A stretch of 64,000 nt of DNA. Origin: Salvelinus alpinus (lineage: Eukaryota > Chordata > Actinopteri > Salmoniformes > Salmonidae). The stretch covers positions 12,575,805 through 12,639,804 of the forward strand of contig NC_092120.1 of the NCBI RefSeq assembly GCF_045679555.1. The letters are read 5' to 3'. How positions within the stretch are numbered: the stretch's first letter is position 1; the number at the start of each line of letters is the position of its first letter. The position numbers and the translations under genes were made by a program. Shown here in pieces: positions 36,801 to 50,173 of the stretch. The notes beneath the pieces are model-generated. The model had not been told where the DNA came from. It did no database searches and worked only from the letters and a program-made list of their open reading frames with translations.

Positions 36801-37482
36801 GACAGTTACTTCCTGTCTGGAGAGGACTGTGTGGTGATGGTATGGCATGACGGGGGGCGCTGGAGCGATGTGCCCTGTAACTACCACCTCTCCTACACCT
36901 GCAAGAAGGGCACCTGTGAGTACACAACCAAAACCACCACTGTAGTGTAGCATAGAAGTCCTCAATCTCTCAGTATGGTTTTAATGTATTTGCACCCCTA
37001 ACAGCATTATTTCTGTTCAGCTTTCTGTGGCCAGCCCCCCGTCATTGCCAATGCCAAGGTGTTTGGTAAGTCGCATCTGCGCTACGAGACCAACTCCAAG
37101 GTGCGCTACTACTGTGAAGAAGGATTCCTCCAGACACAGAACCCCGTCATTAAGTGCCTATCCAACGGCCAATGGGAGGAGGCTTTGATCAACTGTCACC
37201 CTGGTGAGGACAGACATTCATTCTATTGACTGACATGAAACAAAATAATGTATGATGTGTGTGATAGGTCTCTAATGTTATCATTGTATGACCCGCTTAA
37301 GTTATTTTATGCTCACTGTGATAATGACATGATGTACCTGCTATGTTTTTCCAGCCCTGACCAACTTAGCAGAGGGAGAGCAGAAGGTCACAACACCACC
37401 CTATCAGAACGAGGGGGTGGAGGTGGTGGACACAGCCACGGAGAAAGCCACTTCAGAGTTCTGGGACATCAAGTGGAACTAA
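24842..37482 (+). CDS. bcan: Brevican core protein (lectican), 13 coding exons, greatly enlarged central region
   Basis: Coding exons: 24842-24917, 25316-25702, 26361-26535, 26686-26813, 26900-27193, 27323-29107, 30369-32066, 33888-33995, 34147-34305, 34824-34906, 36771-36915, 37021-37203, 37355-37482. Phases join cleanly to 1782 residues and TAA. Order: signal peptide 1-25, Ig V domain 26-154, Link module 1 (155-255), Link module 2 (256-353), acidic central region 354-1514 with two repeat arrays, one EGF module 1515-1550 with six Cys, C-type lectin domain 1551-1679 ([32 protein letters not shown]), CCP/sushi module 1680-1740 with four Cys, and a short tail. Link modules bind hyaluronan; the lectin domain binds tenascins. 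One EGF module (neurocan has two) and the neighbouring hapln2 favour brevican. Human brevican is 911 residues, so the doubling is in exons 6 and 7. Confidence 0.93.
25845..26165. mobile_element. 5'-truncated Tc1-like miniature element in bcan intron 2
   Basis: It is about 85 percent alike by eye to the right half of the element at 21595-23676, sharing 'gggcaagacaaaagac', 'tttgaacggtgtatggtag' and the right end 'cacttactg' before TA. It lacks the left terminal repeat. It contains no complete protein. Confidence 0.7.
27538..28035 (+). repeat. 33-bp coding minisatellite in bcan exon 6 (VPGEQYPEQ repeats)
   Basis: Nine clean copies of an 11-residue unit, [10 protein letters not shown] plus R, G, V or M, run from residue 426 to about 525. 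They are followed by about five diverged units ([20 protein letters not shown]). The period is 33 bases, so copy-number change keeps the reading frame. The unit is acidic and Pro/Gln-rich with no Ser-Gly site, so it probably acts as an extended spacer. Neighbouring copies are nearly identical in DNA, which indicates recent expansion or homogenisation. Confidence 0.95.
29285..29785 (-). mobile_element. 5S-rRNA-derived SINE (OS-SINE1/SINE3 type) in bcan intron 6
   Basis: On the minus strand the head near 29775-29690 resembles 5S rRNA, including the stretch complementary to 'ccctgcttagcttcagag' and 'gtctcccatccagggac'. A central conserved body follows, complementary to 'ttaacacccctactcttacg' and 'gaaagacagcaccctacac'. 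The 3' end is complementary to 'cctttattttaccagataag', the same tail family as the LINE ending at 63775. It is one of the 5S-headed fish SINEs; the exact family name is inferred. Confidence 0.8.
29871..30003. repeat. Near-perfect foldback (hairpin) sequence in bcan intron 6
   Basis: The left arm (29871-29925, starting ccaccaacatttcagcatca) pairs with the right arm (29952-30003, ending gaaacgttggtgg) over about 50 bases with few mismatches, leaving a loop of about 25 bases. It contains no coding region. It could be a miniature foldback transposon; no target duplication is evident. Confidence 0.8.
30041..30224 (-). mobile_element. HpaI-family SINE in bcan intron 6
   Basis: On the minus strand a tRNA-derived head with 'ggttagagcattggactag' and 'accgaaaggttgcaaaatcg' leads to a unique region holding a GTTAAC (HpaI) site at 30121-30126. 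The 3' tail, complementary to 'ttaactaggcaagtcagtta', is shared with the LINE tail. This is the classical salmonid HpaI SINE. Confidence 0.88.
30821..31569 (+). repeat. 30-bp coding minisatellite in bcan exon 7: Ser-Gly chondroitin-sulfate attachment repeats
   Basis: About 24 complete copies plus three partial ones of a 10-residue unit, consensus [10 protein letters not shown], occupy residues 1100-1349. Each unit offers two Ser-Gly dipeptides preceded or followed by acidic residues, the known context for xylosyltransferase priming of chondroitin sulfate. I count about 50 Ser-Gly pairs in the array, plus more in the following SGSGSGSG stretch. DNA of neighbouring units is almost identical (agtggagacgaggagagtgg core). 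Aggrecan has a comparable CS region, whereas mammalian brevican carries only a few chains. Copy number may differ between alleles. Confidence 0.96.
32375..33005. mobile_element. Large palindromic (foldback) repeat in bcan intron 7
   Basis: The left end contains 'ctactccagcactttggatt' followed by 'gaaatgatacaatgactatg'. The right end holds the complement of the same blocks (tcatagtcattgtatcattt, agcgctggagtacag), giving inverted arms of about 75 bases. The core includes 'acaacc..aaacaaatgcatcc' and no coding sequence. It matches a salmonid non-autonomous palindromic repeat known from general experience; the left arm is partly deleted. Confidence 0.65.
33747..33813 (+). repeat. (CA)n microsatellite
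   Basis: An uninterrupted CA dinucleotide tract of about 33 units lies about 75 bases upstream of the bcan EGF exon. Its length makes it likely to be polymorphic. Confidence 0.97.
35108..36705 (+). mobile_element. Tc1/mariner element, full length, in bcan intron 10
   Basis: The ends are CAGTGGGGCAAAAAAGTATT and its complement, flanked by TA at 35106-35107 and 36706-36707. The inverted repeats extend over 200 bases. The element is 1598 bases and lies in the same orientation as bcan between the second and third lectin-domain exons. Its right end is only 65 bases before the acceptor of the exon at 36771. Confidence 0.93.
35465..36488 (+). pseudogene. Disabled Tc1 transposase
   Basis: From the ATG at 35465 the frame encodes both N-terminal helix-turn-helix regions ([39 protein letters not shown]) and [20 protein letters not shown]. 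It is stopped by TAG at 35915-35917, where the family has Trp before SDETKI. A second stop follows after DETKI and a one-base shift occurs near 35945. The catalytic half then continues: [31 protein letters not shown] (Asp), [15 protein letters not shown] (Glu), ending TKY at 36488. It is of a different subfamily from the copy at 22148. Confidence 0.88.
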
Positions 37483-37582
37483 TAAGCTCATCAAACTCAA
37501 TATGCCCCTTCCCTCTGCCCCCTTCCCTGGAATCCTATGTTCCACTCAAAGACTGTCCCTCCAACAAGTTGGAGCCTTGTAA

Positions 37583-37644
37583 AATAAATGTTCTCCCTGA
37601 GAATGAGTCATCACATTCCTGTCACCAGCTCTCTCCAGAATAAA
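37583..37644 (+). terminator. Polyadenylation signals of bcan
   Basis: Two AATAAA hexamers, at 37583-37588 and 37639-37644, follow the bcan stop codon by about 100 and 157 bases. Either could be used. Confidence 0.55.
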
Positions 37645-37649
37645 CCCAT

Positions 37650-39185
37650 TCAAAACATCAACAGACTTGATGTTACTCGGACCTAGTGCCGATCGATCAC
37701 ACTTACAATAAGAGTACATCCCAACATATGGCCACGATTAGAGGTAATGGATCAAATTTGCACAGTACAGTTTGTCATTGGAATGAGCTTTAACGAAGAT
37801 GTCCCATCCATCATTGGGCTTGTTTGTTGTATAATGATATGTGATTGTTGACTAGTGAAATTCTTTGATATTCACCTGTGCTACGACACTGTTGGATTAC
37901 TGTATTTGACTGCGATTAACATATATTATGACATGTTTATGATGGTATACAGTAAGATTTTGATGGAGAGTTTTAGTAAAGTGCAATCTAAATCTCAACC
38001 TCAGCTGGTCTGACATTAACCGAAACCACTTTCCCCACTCTCTGCCACCAAGACAGAATTAAGATGTCCACTTTCGTATGCTTTTGTATAAGAAAATCTC
38101 CTTATCAATCCATATCTTCTCAATTCCCACAACACAAAGCATTTTCTCAACATGTCCTCTTATCTGGTGCTTTGTTTTTCAGGTGTCTTGCGAACTTTGG
38201 ACCCAAAATTAGAAGCCAATATCCACTTTTAATGTACTTGGTTTGAAAATAGCCAGAATCCAAAGTTTTTTTTTTTTATACTCTCGTAAAAACGTAATCA
38301 CTAAGATACTAGGAAGAACATGTGAAAATGTCCACAATGGTATTTCCGTTTTCATGCATCAATGATGTCATTGTCTTAGTTCCAGTGGAAGTAATACTGT
38401 ACGTTGGTAGTGTTTAACAGTAATCAAATAATGCTAATTGTAAATCCCATTTGTGACTGCACAATTGCATATTGAACTTGTTATGAAAGAAAAAATGTAA
38501 TTGTTAAACTAATTAAAAAGGAGATGGATTAAATGAAAATAAGAAAAATATCGTTTTTGGAGAGTAGAAAATACATATCTAATAAAATGAATTGATTACA
38601 ATGTATTTATCCATGTGAATATGGTTGCATTTGAATTATATTTTCATGCCACATATCAAATACACTGTCAAGATATTTTATTGTATTACAGTTATGCTCA
38701 GTGCGTATACTTTCTCCCATTCTGCTATTTACACACTCTTACATCAGCTAAGAAGCTAACAGCAGCATTTTATGAAATTGTCATTGTGTAATAACTACCC
38801 TGTTACACTAGAATAATGCTTCTTGGATAACAAAGTTCACAAAACGAATGTTACACAAATGCAGGAAAACATGTACAGCAGTTGTTACCTGTAGCAGTAA
38901 AGCTCATAAAAGTGGCAGGCTTTTGTTGATGTGTCCCATGGAAAAAGGCATTAAGTATTTGAGGTTTCCTGTAATAACATATTGTAGTATTGCAGAAAAG
39001 CGCAGTGCTACTTGTATCTTTTTGCCATTGTTGTGGAACCAGTTCCTAGCCTTTTGACTACCTGTATCTGCAAGCCCTGCGTACTGAAACCTGTAGGGGT
39101 CACTGGTAATCTTCACAATGGTTCTGCGTCTTGGATCTACGAAGTCAGTGGAAGTAGGCTCCACACGCAATGGGTCTCATGAAAG
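37650..39185. other. Intergenic region between the 3' ends of bcan and hapln2
   Basis: The two genes converge here and share about 1.7 kb of downstream sequence. The DNA is AT-rich and I see no exon. Potential AATAAA signals in both directions (for example near 38580 on the plus strand) may mark UTR ends. Confidence 0.5.
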
Positions 39186-42577
<3,392 letters not shown>

Positions 42578-42579
42578 AA

Positions 42580-43080
42580 TGAAGCAAGTCACCCTCCCTG
42601 TCCCTGCAATAGAATAACAGCATTATCTGATTTATAATGGTTACATAATGTGGTAGAGCATTTTTGATTGTACTAAGAACAGTTTTATACATAGAACATT
42701 TGTCCCTAAGGAGGACCAATACAGCTCAACAGACACTAAAAGAAAATCCCAAAGCTCTAACCTGCAGCAGTTGATGAGATGAGGATTTATTTTCCTCTTC
42801 AAAACAGCGGTGACTGATCACCTTTGAGGGTTGTTCAGCCAAACATGACCGTTTTCCGTTAGTGGGATAGTTCGGAAGCAAAAATATCTTTATTTTTCTC
42901 TGAGCCCATTTCTGCCACTGTGATCTCTCCTCCCTTTGACCCCCAAGGTCTCTCTCTCTCTCTCCTTCCCTTGACTCTCTCTCTCTCTCTCTCTCAGACC
43001 AGTGCTCATATGTCTCAGGCTGTGGTGGACAGTGTAAACTGGGTTGTTCTCTGTTCTGCTCCAGATGTTAATGAGGATGT
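42580..43080 (-). promoter_or_regulatory. Upstream flank of hapln2, with CT-rich tract
   Basis: This stretch precedes the hapln2 start codon and probably holds its 5' UTR exon and promoter. A CT/GA tract lies at 42951-43005. No transcription start can be fixed. Confidence 0.35.
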
Positions 43081-43084
43081 GATG

Positions 43085-44400
43085 TGACAGGCTGCCATTG
43101 TGTCTCTCTCTGCCTCCATCCTCTACTTATCAATAAGGAACAAGTGAGAGGAAGTGAGGAAGAGTTGCCCATTTTCAAAGAGTTTGAACCTAGAACGCGT
43201 TTGTTTACTGTATTTATGTAATAGAGAGACAGTTCGAGAAAGGGATATTTATACATATTTAGTTTTGAGTCTGGTATTGTGTATGGGTAAAACAGCAGTA
43301 TATCCCCATGGAGGTAACCATGTTGCTGGTCAATGCTGTAACTTTCAGTAGCAAGGTTGTAGCCTACTGCTGGCTCAACCACTGGCATAACGCAGTTTCT
43401 CTGGACCGCAGAAAAATCTTATGTGTCAGCCGCTCACGAAGTTTAGAACTACTTACTAATCACTGTCCATGGTTCTTAAATTGGGACGTTTACACGGCTG
43501 CCTATCAGATTATGTGGTGCTAGTGCTTGTCGTAGACTATAGCTTTGCTTTAATGGATTCATATTTACTTTTATTTGGTCGTCATTTTCTCATGTTAAGT
43601 CTAACCTTTATGTTTCACGAAGCTATAGGCCTACGGTGTCACAATGCTGCTATCTAGAATGATGGCTGGCGGCAATATTGTATGTACTTGTACAGCAATT
43701 AAAGTTGGAAATTTAAACATTGCAGATTGTAAAATAAATTTTCCATGAAACAGCCCCAATGTAGATTGCACAACACAAACACTTTGCTTGCTACATGTGG
43801 ACATTAAAAAGGAGGGTTACTGTCAAAATTATAAAAAATATATAATACAATTTAGACATACTGTAGGTGTGAGATGATGGTCGCATTGGCACCCAGAGCT
43901 CGCGGGACCCCCACCTTGCAGGGGCTACGGGGGTTTCCGCTACACCAGTGAGCTCAATTTATCATCTCAAAACCTTATTGATGGCAAGCCTGCCTGTACG
44001 CTGAGGCCCTTGCCATCTTGCAGGGAGGGAGGAAGCTGTGTGAGCCCTGGCTTACTCTGGCCCTGTGGCCCCAGACACAAGGGCTGCATTGTGAGAGCCA
44101 TGGTCTCCTTTCCCCCCAAAGACAACAGGCGGTGGGCTGGCATACAAACACGAGGAGAAGGGAAAAATGAAATAATAGAATTCCTCTGCTTCCCCTGTCC
44201 CTTCTCCATTGTGCTCAGCCATCAATGGAACTCATTCTGGCTCTTTAGTTCACAGCAATTAGTATTCATCAGGACACGCTTAAGTGACAACTGTCCCGTC
44301 TCTGTCCCTCTTTCCATCCAACTATATATCTTTCTCTCACTGTACTTCGACCCCAGCTCTCCATGTATTTTCTATTATACTGTATGTGTTGGTCTTATTG
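43085..44400. other. Intergenic stretch, nothing recognised
   Basis: I see no coding exon, RNA gene or clear repeat in these 1.3 kb. Confidence 0.45.
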
Positions 44401-44429
44401 ATATATTTGAGTTAAGTTCAGATGTTAGA

Positions 44430-45985
44430 TCAGGGGCGTCAAACTCTTTCCATGGAGGGCAGAGTTGCTGGTTTTTGTTATTTCCCTTCAGTAGCGGTGC
44501 GTGGGTCAAATCACTGAGGAAGCCAAGCCAGTAAAAAAATCCATATAACAACCTATGTTGTGATAATTGCGTTGTTTACTCTATAACCCAATTGTTCATA
44601 CGCCACTGTGATATACAATAAAGCCGTGACAACAAAAACACAACAGTCACACAGTGGCGGAATAAATTCAACTACACATACATTTGTTTCATCACAAAAC
44701 CGGAGAGCAACATCTGTCCAGTGAAGTCCACAAAGAAAATATTGCATGCAACAAACCGTTATATCACCTGCAGAATGGTCAAGCAAGTTAATGTTTGACA
44801 GTTTACTAAACAACTAACGATTTAGAACCACGGAGTTACCGCAAATTTGCACAAAGACAACAGGAGCACTGCCTTAGCTATTTCAGCACTATTTCAACAT
44901 AAACACTTAAACATCGTCAAATCAACGCTATACATGCTTAGTTTTATACACTGAAAACAAACTTAAAGGTACCAAAAATGATTTAGTCCAATCAATGTTG
45001 TGTGTGTAAGTGTGTGAGCGAGCAAGCTAAAACAATTTGGGACTCACCCTAATTGTAGACTAGAACGCCAATGCCATCCTCCTCTCTTTTATGTTGACAA
45101 AACGGTCCATGGCTCTGTCATATAGTAAGTATGCTTTAAGTTTTTGTTGTCCTAGGCTACCTAGCTAAAATGCTTGCTAGCCTAACTTCCTTGCATGTGC
45201 AAAAATTAACCAACTAAGTTAGCTAGCTAGTTAACTTGAGCCTAAAAGAGCTAGGCTACATCAAGGCTAGATATTGAACTTCATTCGTCTCAGGCCAGTG
45301 GCACAGCATATTCGTTGATGGTTAGATCAGAATCGCATCATAATCATTGGCCTGTACAGAGAATTAAGTCAAAACCACAAGTCCAAATCCCCATCTCCAA
45401 ATCCCCATCTCCATTCATGGATTAGGAAAGGGCCGATAGCTACTGCAGGACATCAACACAAGTAGACCAGAAACTAAAATGACATGTTGCTTAGGGTGAG
45501 ATTTGATTCGTGTGAAGCTAAATCCAAACTGGCCTCCCTTGGTGAAGCACCAGGACAACCCACAGTTGAGCTCAGCTAATTGGCTAATTATCCTATAATT
45601 ATTTTATTAAGAGAGGCCAAATGATTGCTGGTGTAACGGATGTGAAATGGATAGCTAGTTAGCGGGTACGCGCTAGTAGCGTTTCAATCAAGTTATACTG
45701 TTACACTGGCATCAATCAATCAAATGCTACAGCCATAACATGTCATACTCTTTTAGTCCAGGCAGCATCAGATACATGGGCTACACACACTGAGACAGAG
45801 GGGCGCCATATCCAACGCTTGGAGGATTTCTCCGGTGAGATTCAGTCACTTGCGAATTGACGGAAAATGATGAAAACACAGAGAGACGAAAGATAAATTA
45901 TTTCATAATTGATATTTTTTTATTGGTCAAATATTTGGTGAGGCCTGGCTTTCCTTTCGATTTGTGAAAAAAAGGTGCTATCTAA
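44430..45985. repeat. Long diverged repeat, copy A
   Basis: From 'gttgtgataattgcgttgtt' (44559) through 'gactcaccctaattgtagac' to 'gaggcctggcttccctt' (about 45955) this runs parallel to copy B at 47950-49260 with many small differences. It contains the 74-bp TGTAAC element at 45632-45705, which copy B lacks. No protein is encoded. It may be a repeat family or an old segmental duplication. Confidence 0.65.
45632..45705. mobile_element. Internally deleted TGTAAC...GTTACA element with 4-bp target duplication
   Basis: The left 59 bases (TGTAACGGATGTGAAATGG onward) and the last 14 bases (ending ACTGTTACA) match the 237-bp element at 6697-6933; everything between is missing. CTGG flanks both ends (45628-45631, 45706-45709). 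Confidence 0.75.
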
Positions 45986-46227
45986 AACCTAAAAAGGTTC
46001 TTCGGCTGTCCACATAGGAAAACCCTTTGAAGAACTCCTTTTGGACCAAGGTAGAAGAACCTTTTTGGTTTGAGGTAGAACAATTTTTGGTTCCATGTAG
46101 AACCCTTCCCACATGGAACCCAAAAGGGTTCTACTTGGAACCCAAAAGGGTTCTACCTGGAGCCAAATAGGGGTTTCATATGGGGACAGCCGAAGAACCC
46201 TTTTTTAACCCTTTTTTATAAGAGTGT
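45975..46227. mobile_element. Palindromic miniature element rich in 'gaaccctttt' motifs
   Basis: The left part 'aaaaggttcttcggctgtcc' and the right part 'ggacagccgaagaacccttt' are inverted copies. The core holds internal repeats of 'ggaacccaaaagggttctac'. No coding region is present. It is a typical fish miniature inverted-repeat element, directly after repeat copy A. Confidence 0.75.
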
Positions 46228-46229
46228 AC

Positions 46230-47030
46230 AACTAAGATCTACACAACCAGGTGAGGGGTGTTTCTAACTAATCACTGACCTTCATTTATCAATCAAGTAC
46301 AAGGGAGGAGCGAAAACCTCAGGCACTCGGCCCTCCATTGAATGAATTACAGGTGTTCAGGCGAAGTTTGTAGGCAGGTATATGCAGGTAGGAGAGTTGG
46401 ACATGGTGGAGTTATGTTTGCTCTTTCTAATTTCCCTGTCTCTTTCCTCTCCCTTTTCTCATTCTCAATCAATTACCGTTTGATTGAGAAAGAGCTTTCT
46501 CTGTCCTGATCATATCTGTCTCTACCTCACTTTCTCAGTTGCTTTCCTCTGTCTCATCAGCTCCATAACCCAACGTTCTTTTAAATCATACTCCTCTCTG
46601 CTGAGTCAATGAAACGCTGCCCTCTGGTGAATATTTGTATAAGAGACGCACAATCAATACCTACTCCTCAGTGCTGAGAGTCAATGAAACACTGCCCTCT
46701 GGTACATATTTGTAATGTAGTTAAGAAAGTTCAGATTACCCCATCAGTATAGCCAGTATTTATAGGGAAACGTTTATAATGTTACCTCATTAGCATAGGG
46801 CACCCTGTCATCAGCATCTGGCTCTGAGGAGCGCTCCTCGGAGACGAGGCCTACCCCAAACTATTCAATAAAATTCCATATTGTATTCTGTCTCTGTCAT
46901 TCAGTTAAGCCTGTACTCGATTGAATTAAAGATGCACTTCAATACCTTCAGAAACTTTAATCACATCAGTTGATGTCGTAGGTCAGGCCTGGTGTCAGAG
47001 GTGAGGTTAACGTGTTCTTCTCTAAAGCCT
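46230..47030. other. Intergenic stretch with a short local duplication
   Basis: No gene is seen. A block of about 55 bases containing 'gccctctggt' after 'agtcaatgaaac' occurs twice, at about 46588-46642 and 46664-46715. Confidence 0.45.
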
Positions 47031-47935
47031 GGTGGACACTACACGATTTTGGCCCCGGTTTAGCTGTCCCAGGCAAGTTTTTGAGATCGGAGACAAAATT
47101 CCCATGTCTTGCCTACCTGGGGGCGCGCGGCTGTCACGGACTCTCGTTTAATGTGAGCGGGTCAGAGGCACAATCTGAGGGCTACTGATATTGTCTTTAA
47201 ACAGTACCAGAAGTCCTGATATTTATCGGCACAAAATTCTGCAATGCTTTTGTAGTGTGAGATGTGCAATGACAAGTTTTGAGAACGGTGATCAGAAATA
47301 GCCAATGAGAGCTCGCCAGAGAAGAAGCCAGTGAGATGATAACGTTGTTTCGCATCACCCAGAATGTGTAGGCTCTCGAGCAGGAGTGAGGACTATTATT
47401 AGTATGCATTTGTACTTTCCTTTAAGCCAGCATTTCCCAAACTCGGTCCTCGCGACCCCAAGGGGTGCACATTTCGGTGTTTTCCCTAACACTACACAGC
47501 TGATTTAAATTATCAAAGCTTGAAGATTAGTTGATTATTTGAATCAGAATCAAAGCCAAAGTATCAAATCATTACAGCTCTGAAGTTCACAAGCAACGTT
47601 ATTCAATTCAAAATCTTGACTAGATATTTCAACTCTGTATGGCAAGAGTGAATCTCTGATGCTAAACCTTTATGGGGCTGCTATGAGCAACAGCTGGTAG
47701 TAGCTACGTTAAATCTAATCACATCACTGTTTTGGCGAGACAGCGTGGTATTGAGAATCCTCACCACCAAGTGAAGAATCTTGTAGTGTGTGACCCCCGT
47801 CTGTGCCACATCGTTTAGTGTGCTCACCACAACGTTGGCAAGACAATAAAAACTACAGGAGAAATGGTCATTTAATGTGAGAGGCTCAGCAATGTTAGGG
47901 TTCTGAAAGTTGTGTAGTGTACACCCGGCTTAACC
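47031..47935. mobile_element. Probable non-autonomous DNA transposon with 'gtggacactacacgat' ends
   Basis: The left end reads aagcctggtggacactacac. The complement of the right end reads aagccgggtgtacactacac. These form an inverted repeat of about 25 bases around 0.9 kb with no transposase. A separate hAT-like fragment (tttcccaaactcggtcctcg) sits inside at about 47428-47535. A target duplication could not be fixed. Confidence 0.55.
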
Positions 47936-47949
47936 TGTCTCTCACACAG

Positions 47950-49260
47950 TTAAGACCCGTGTTGTGATAATTGCGTTGTTTGCTCTATAACCAGTTAGTT
48001 CATATGCCTTGATACCGTGATATATAGGCCTAAAGGCTGAGACAATAAGAAGACACAGTGGCAGAATAAATTCAAACAAACCTTTGTTTCATTACAAAAC
48101 CTGAAGTCCACAAAACATATTGCATGTAACAAACAGTTGACTTACAGCATGGTCAAGCAAGTTTAACAACTATTGATGTAGAACCATTGAGCGCAGAGGA
48201 GGCTGGTGGGAGGAGCGATAGGAGGACAGGCTCATTGTAATGGCTGGAATGGAATCAATGGAACGGTATCAAACACATCAAACACATGGAAGCTCTGTTC
48301 CATTTATTCCATTCCAGCCATTATAATGAGCCCATTCTCTTATAGCTCCTCCTACCAGCCTCCATTGAAAGAGAGTTAAGAGTTTCTGTGTGCGTGTGTG
48401 TGTGTTTTGCATGCGTGCATGCCAGTAGAAAAAAACATGTTGACTCACCCTACTTGTAGGGAAACGCCAATGCCTTCCTCTTTAATGTAGCAGAAACGAT
48501 CTATGACTCTGTCATACAGTACACGATTTTAGTTTTTGTTGTCCTATGCTACCTGGCTAAAATGCTTCATCAGTAGCCTAACTTCCTTTCATGGGCAACG
48601 ATGTGCCAGGCCAGCTAGTTAATAACATTAGCCTACTACATCTACCTACATGTTGAACTTCCATCCTCTCAATGTATGAATTTATGGATGGATCAGAATC
48701 ACCGTTATAATCATTGGCCAGTACGGATAATTCAATAAAACCACAAGTCCAAATCCCTATCTCCATCCATGGATAATTTAGGAAAGGGCTGATTTTAGCT
48801 AGCTAGATGCAGATGCAACAATTCAAGTTCTTTCTGTCAATGACGTTTAGCTTCTGATGTGATTGGTTTGAATCCAAATCCGAACTGGCTTCCCTTGATA
48901 CTTTTTTTTTGGTGCGCCAGGACCATTCACAGCTGAACTCACTCAGTTTAGCTCAACGCTGATTGGATATTATTTTATACGTTTTTTATTAAGGGAGGCC
49001 AAATGCTTTCTGGCTTCCCTTGCATTCAATGCTACAGGCGGAAACATCATACTCTTTCTGACCAAATAGCATCAGATAGATGGGCTACACATACTGAGAC
49101 AGAAGGGCACTCTTTCGTTCACTCGGATGCTTTCTCCAGTGAGATACATTCAGCAAATTGAAGGAAATGTATGAAGCACAGAGAGATGACTGTATGTTTT
49201 GTATGTTTTTGTCTTGGTAAAGTTTTGGGGAAGCCTGGCTTCCCTTGGCATCCATGAATA
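47950..49260. repeat. Long diverged repeat, copy B
   Basis: It parallels copy A (44430-45985) in the same orientation, from 'gttgtgataattgcgttgtt' to 'gaagcctggcttcccttgg'. It is interrupted by the palindromic element at 48198-48363 and lacks the 74-bp insertion found in copy A. Confidence 0.65.
48198..48363. mobile_element. Palindromic miniature element (ggaggctggtgggaggagc ends)
   Basis: The left arm ggaggctggtgggaggagc through 'ggctcattgtaatggctgga' is mirrored by the right arm, which ends 'ctcctcctaccagcctcc'. The arms together form a near-complete hairpin of about 65-base arms. This is a very common salmonid miniature element. Confidence 0.85.
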
Positions 49261-49264
49261 CGCG

Positions 49265-50170
49265 TAACTGTCCTTAGGGCCACGAGATAGAGTAGAGAGA
49301 CTAATGCAAGACTAACTGACAGGTTTTCTCTGTGTTTTCTAGTGTACTACTGTATGTACTCTGTGTTGGAAGTTATCACAAATGTATCGACCCCTCTCTG
49401 TATTGCTTCTCTCCGTTATCGCTCGATCCCATTCTCATTATACATTTTTTTACTCTTACCCTCAGGTAAACAGTACTAAATAACCGACTCAAGTAAAGAC
49501 ATGTTCATATGTTTAATTTCAATTTGATTTATGGACTTTTTTGTGGCTTCTCAGAAATAATCTTTGTGGTAAACCAACAGGTTTTTCAAGAAGCTAGGGT
49601 CATGAGTATCATGGATATTACAGTGGAGCTGCAGTACTTATTTAGTGTACGCTAACTAAACATGGATTAATGGATGTACAGTAACAAGGTAACTTGTTTT
49701 CTATACCTAACTAAACATTTTAGTGTAATTTAGCTCATCACTAAGTGTGAAGAGGTACAGTATTACACTATAGATGTCAAATATAGTCTGTAAACCTATT
49801 GTCCACAACGTTAACATGACATTTCATATTTTTGGGTGTCAGTTGAACTAGAGCTTTTGAATGACCTTTTCTTTGCCTATATCATAGATAAGAAATAATG
49901 ATAAAGAGCAGGTTTGTCCTACCAGCCCTGAAGCCCTTATGTAGTATCAGTTTACTGGGATCACCAGTGCATGACTGTGTTGATGAAAGCTTGGCGCACA
50001 CATCGGGGTCATGAAGGCTTTTCAAAGCCAAAGGCATGCATTTCTGACAGGTCTTTATCAACTTGCAAGAGGCCCTTTCCCTCCAGGTAAATACATGCTC
50101 CGGAACTTTGGTGATTAGTAAGTCATTTTACAACCTCCCGCTATGGGCTGGATGTGTCAATGTGTAGTTC
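49265..50170. other. Intergenic stretch, nothing recognised
   Basis: No gene or clear transposon is seen in this 0.9 kb AT-rich interval. Confidence 0.45.
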
Positions 50171-50173
50171 ATA

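Noticed and set aside
24842-37482. Neurocan or aggrecan instead of brevican
   Set aside because: There is only one EGF module and the neighbouring link protein is hapln2. Aggrecan would show a G2 link pair and neurocan normally has two EGF modules. Phylogeny would be the final test.
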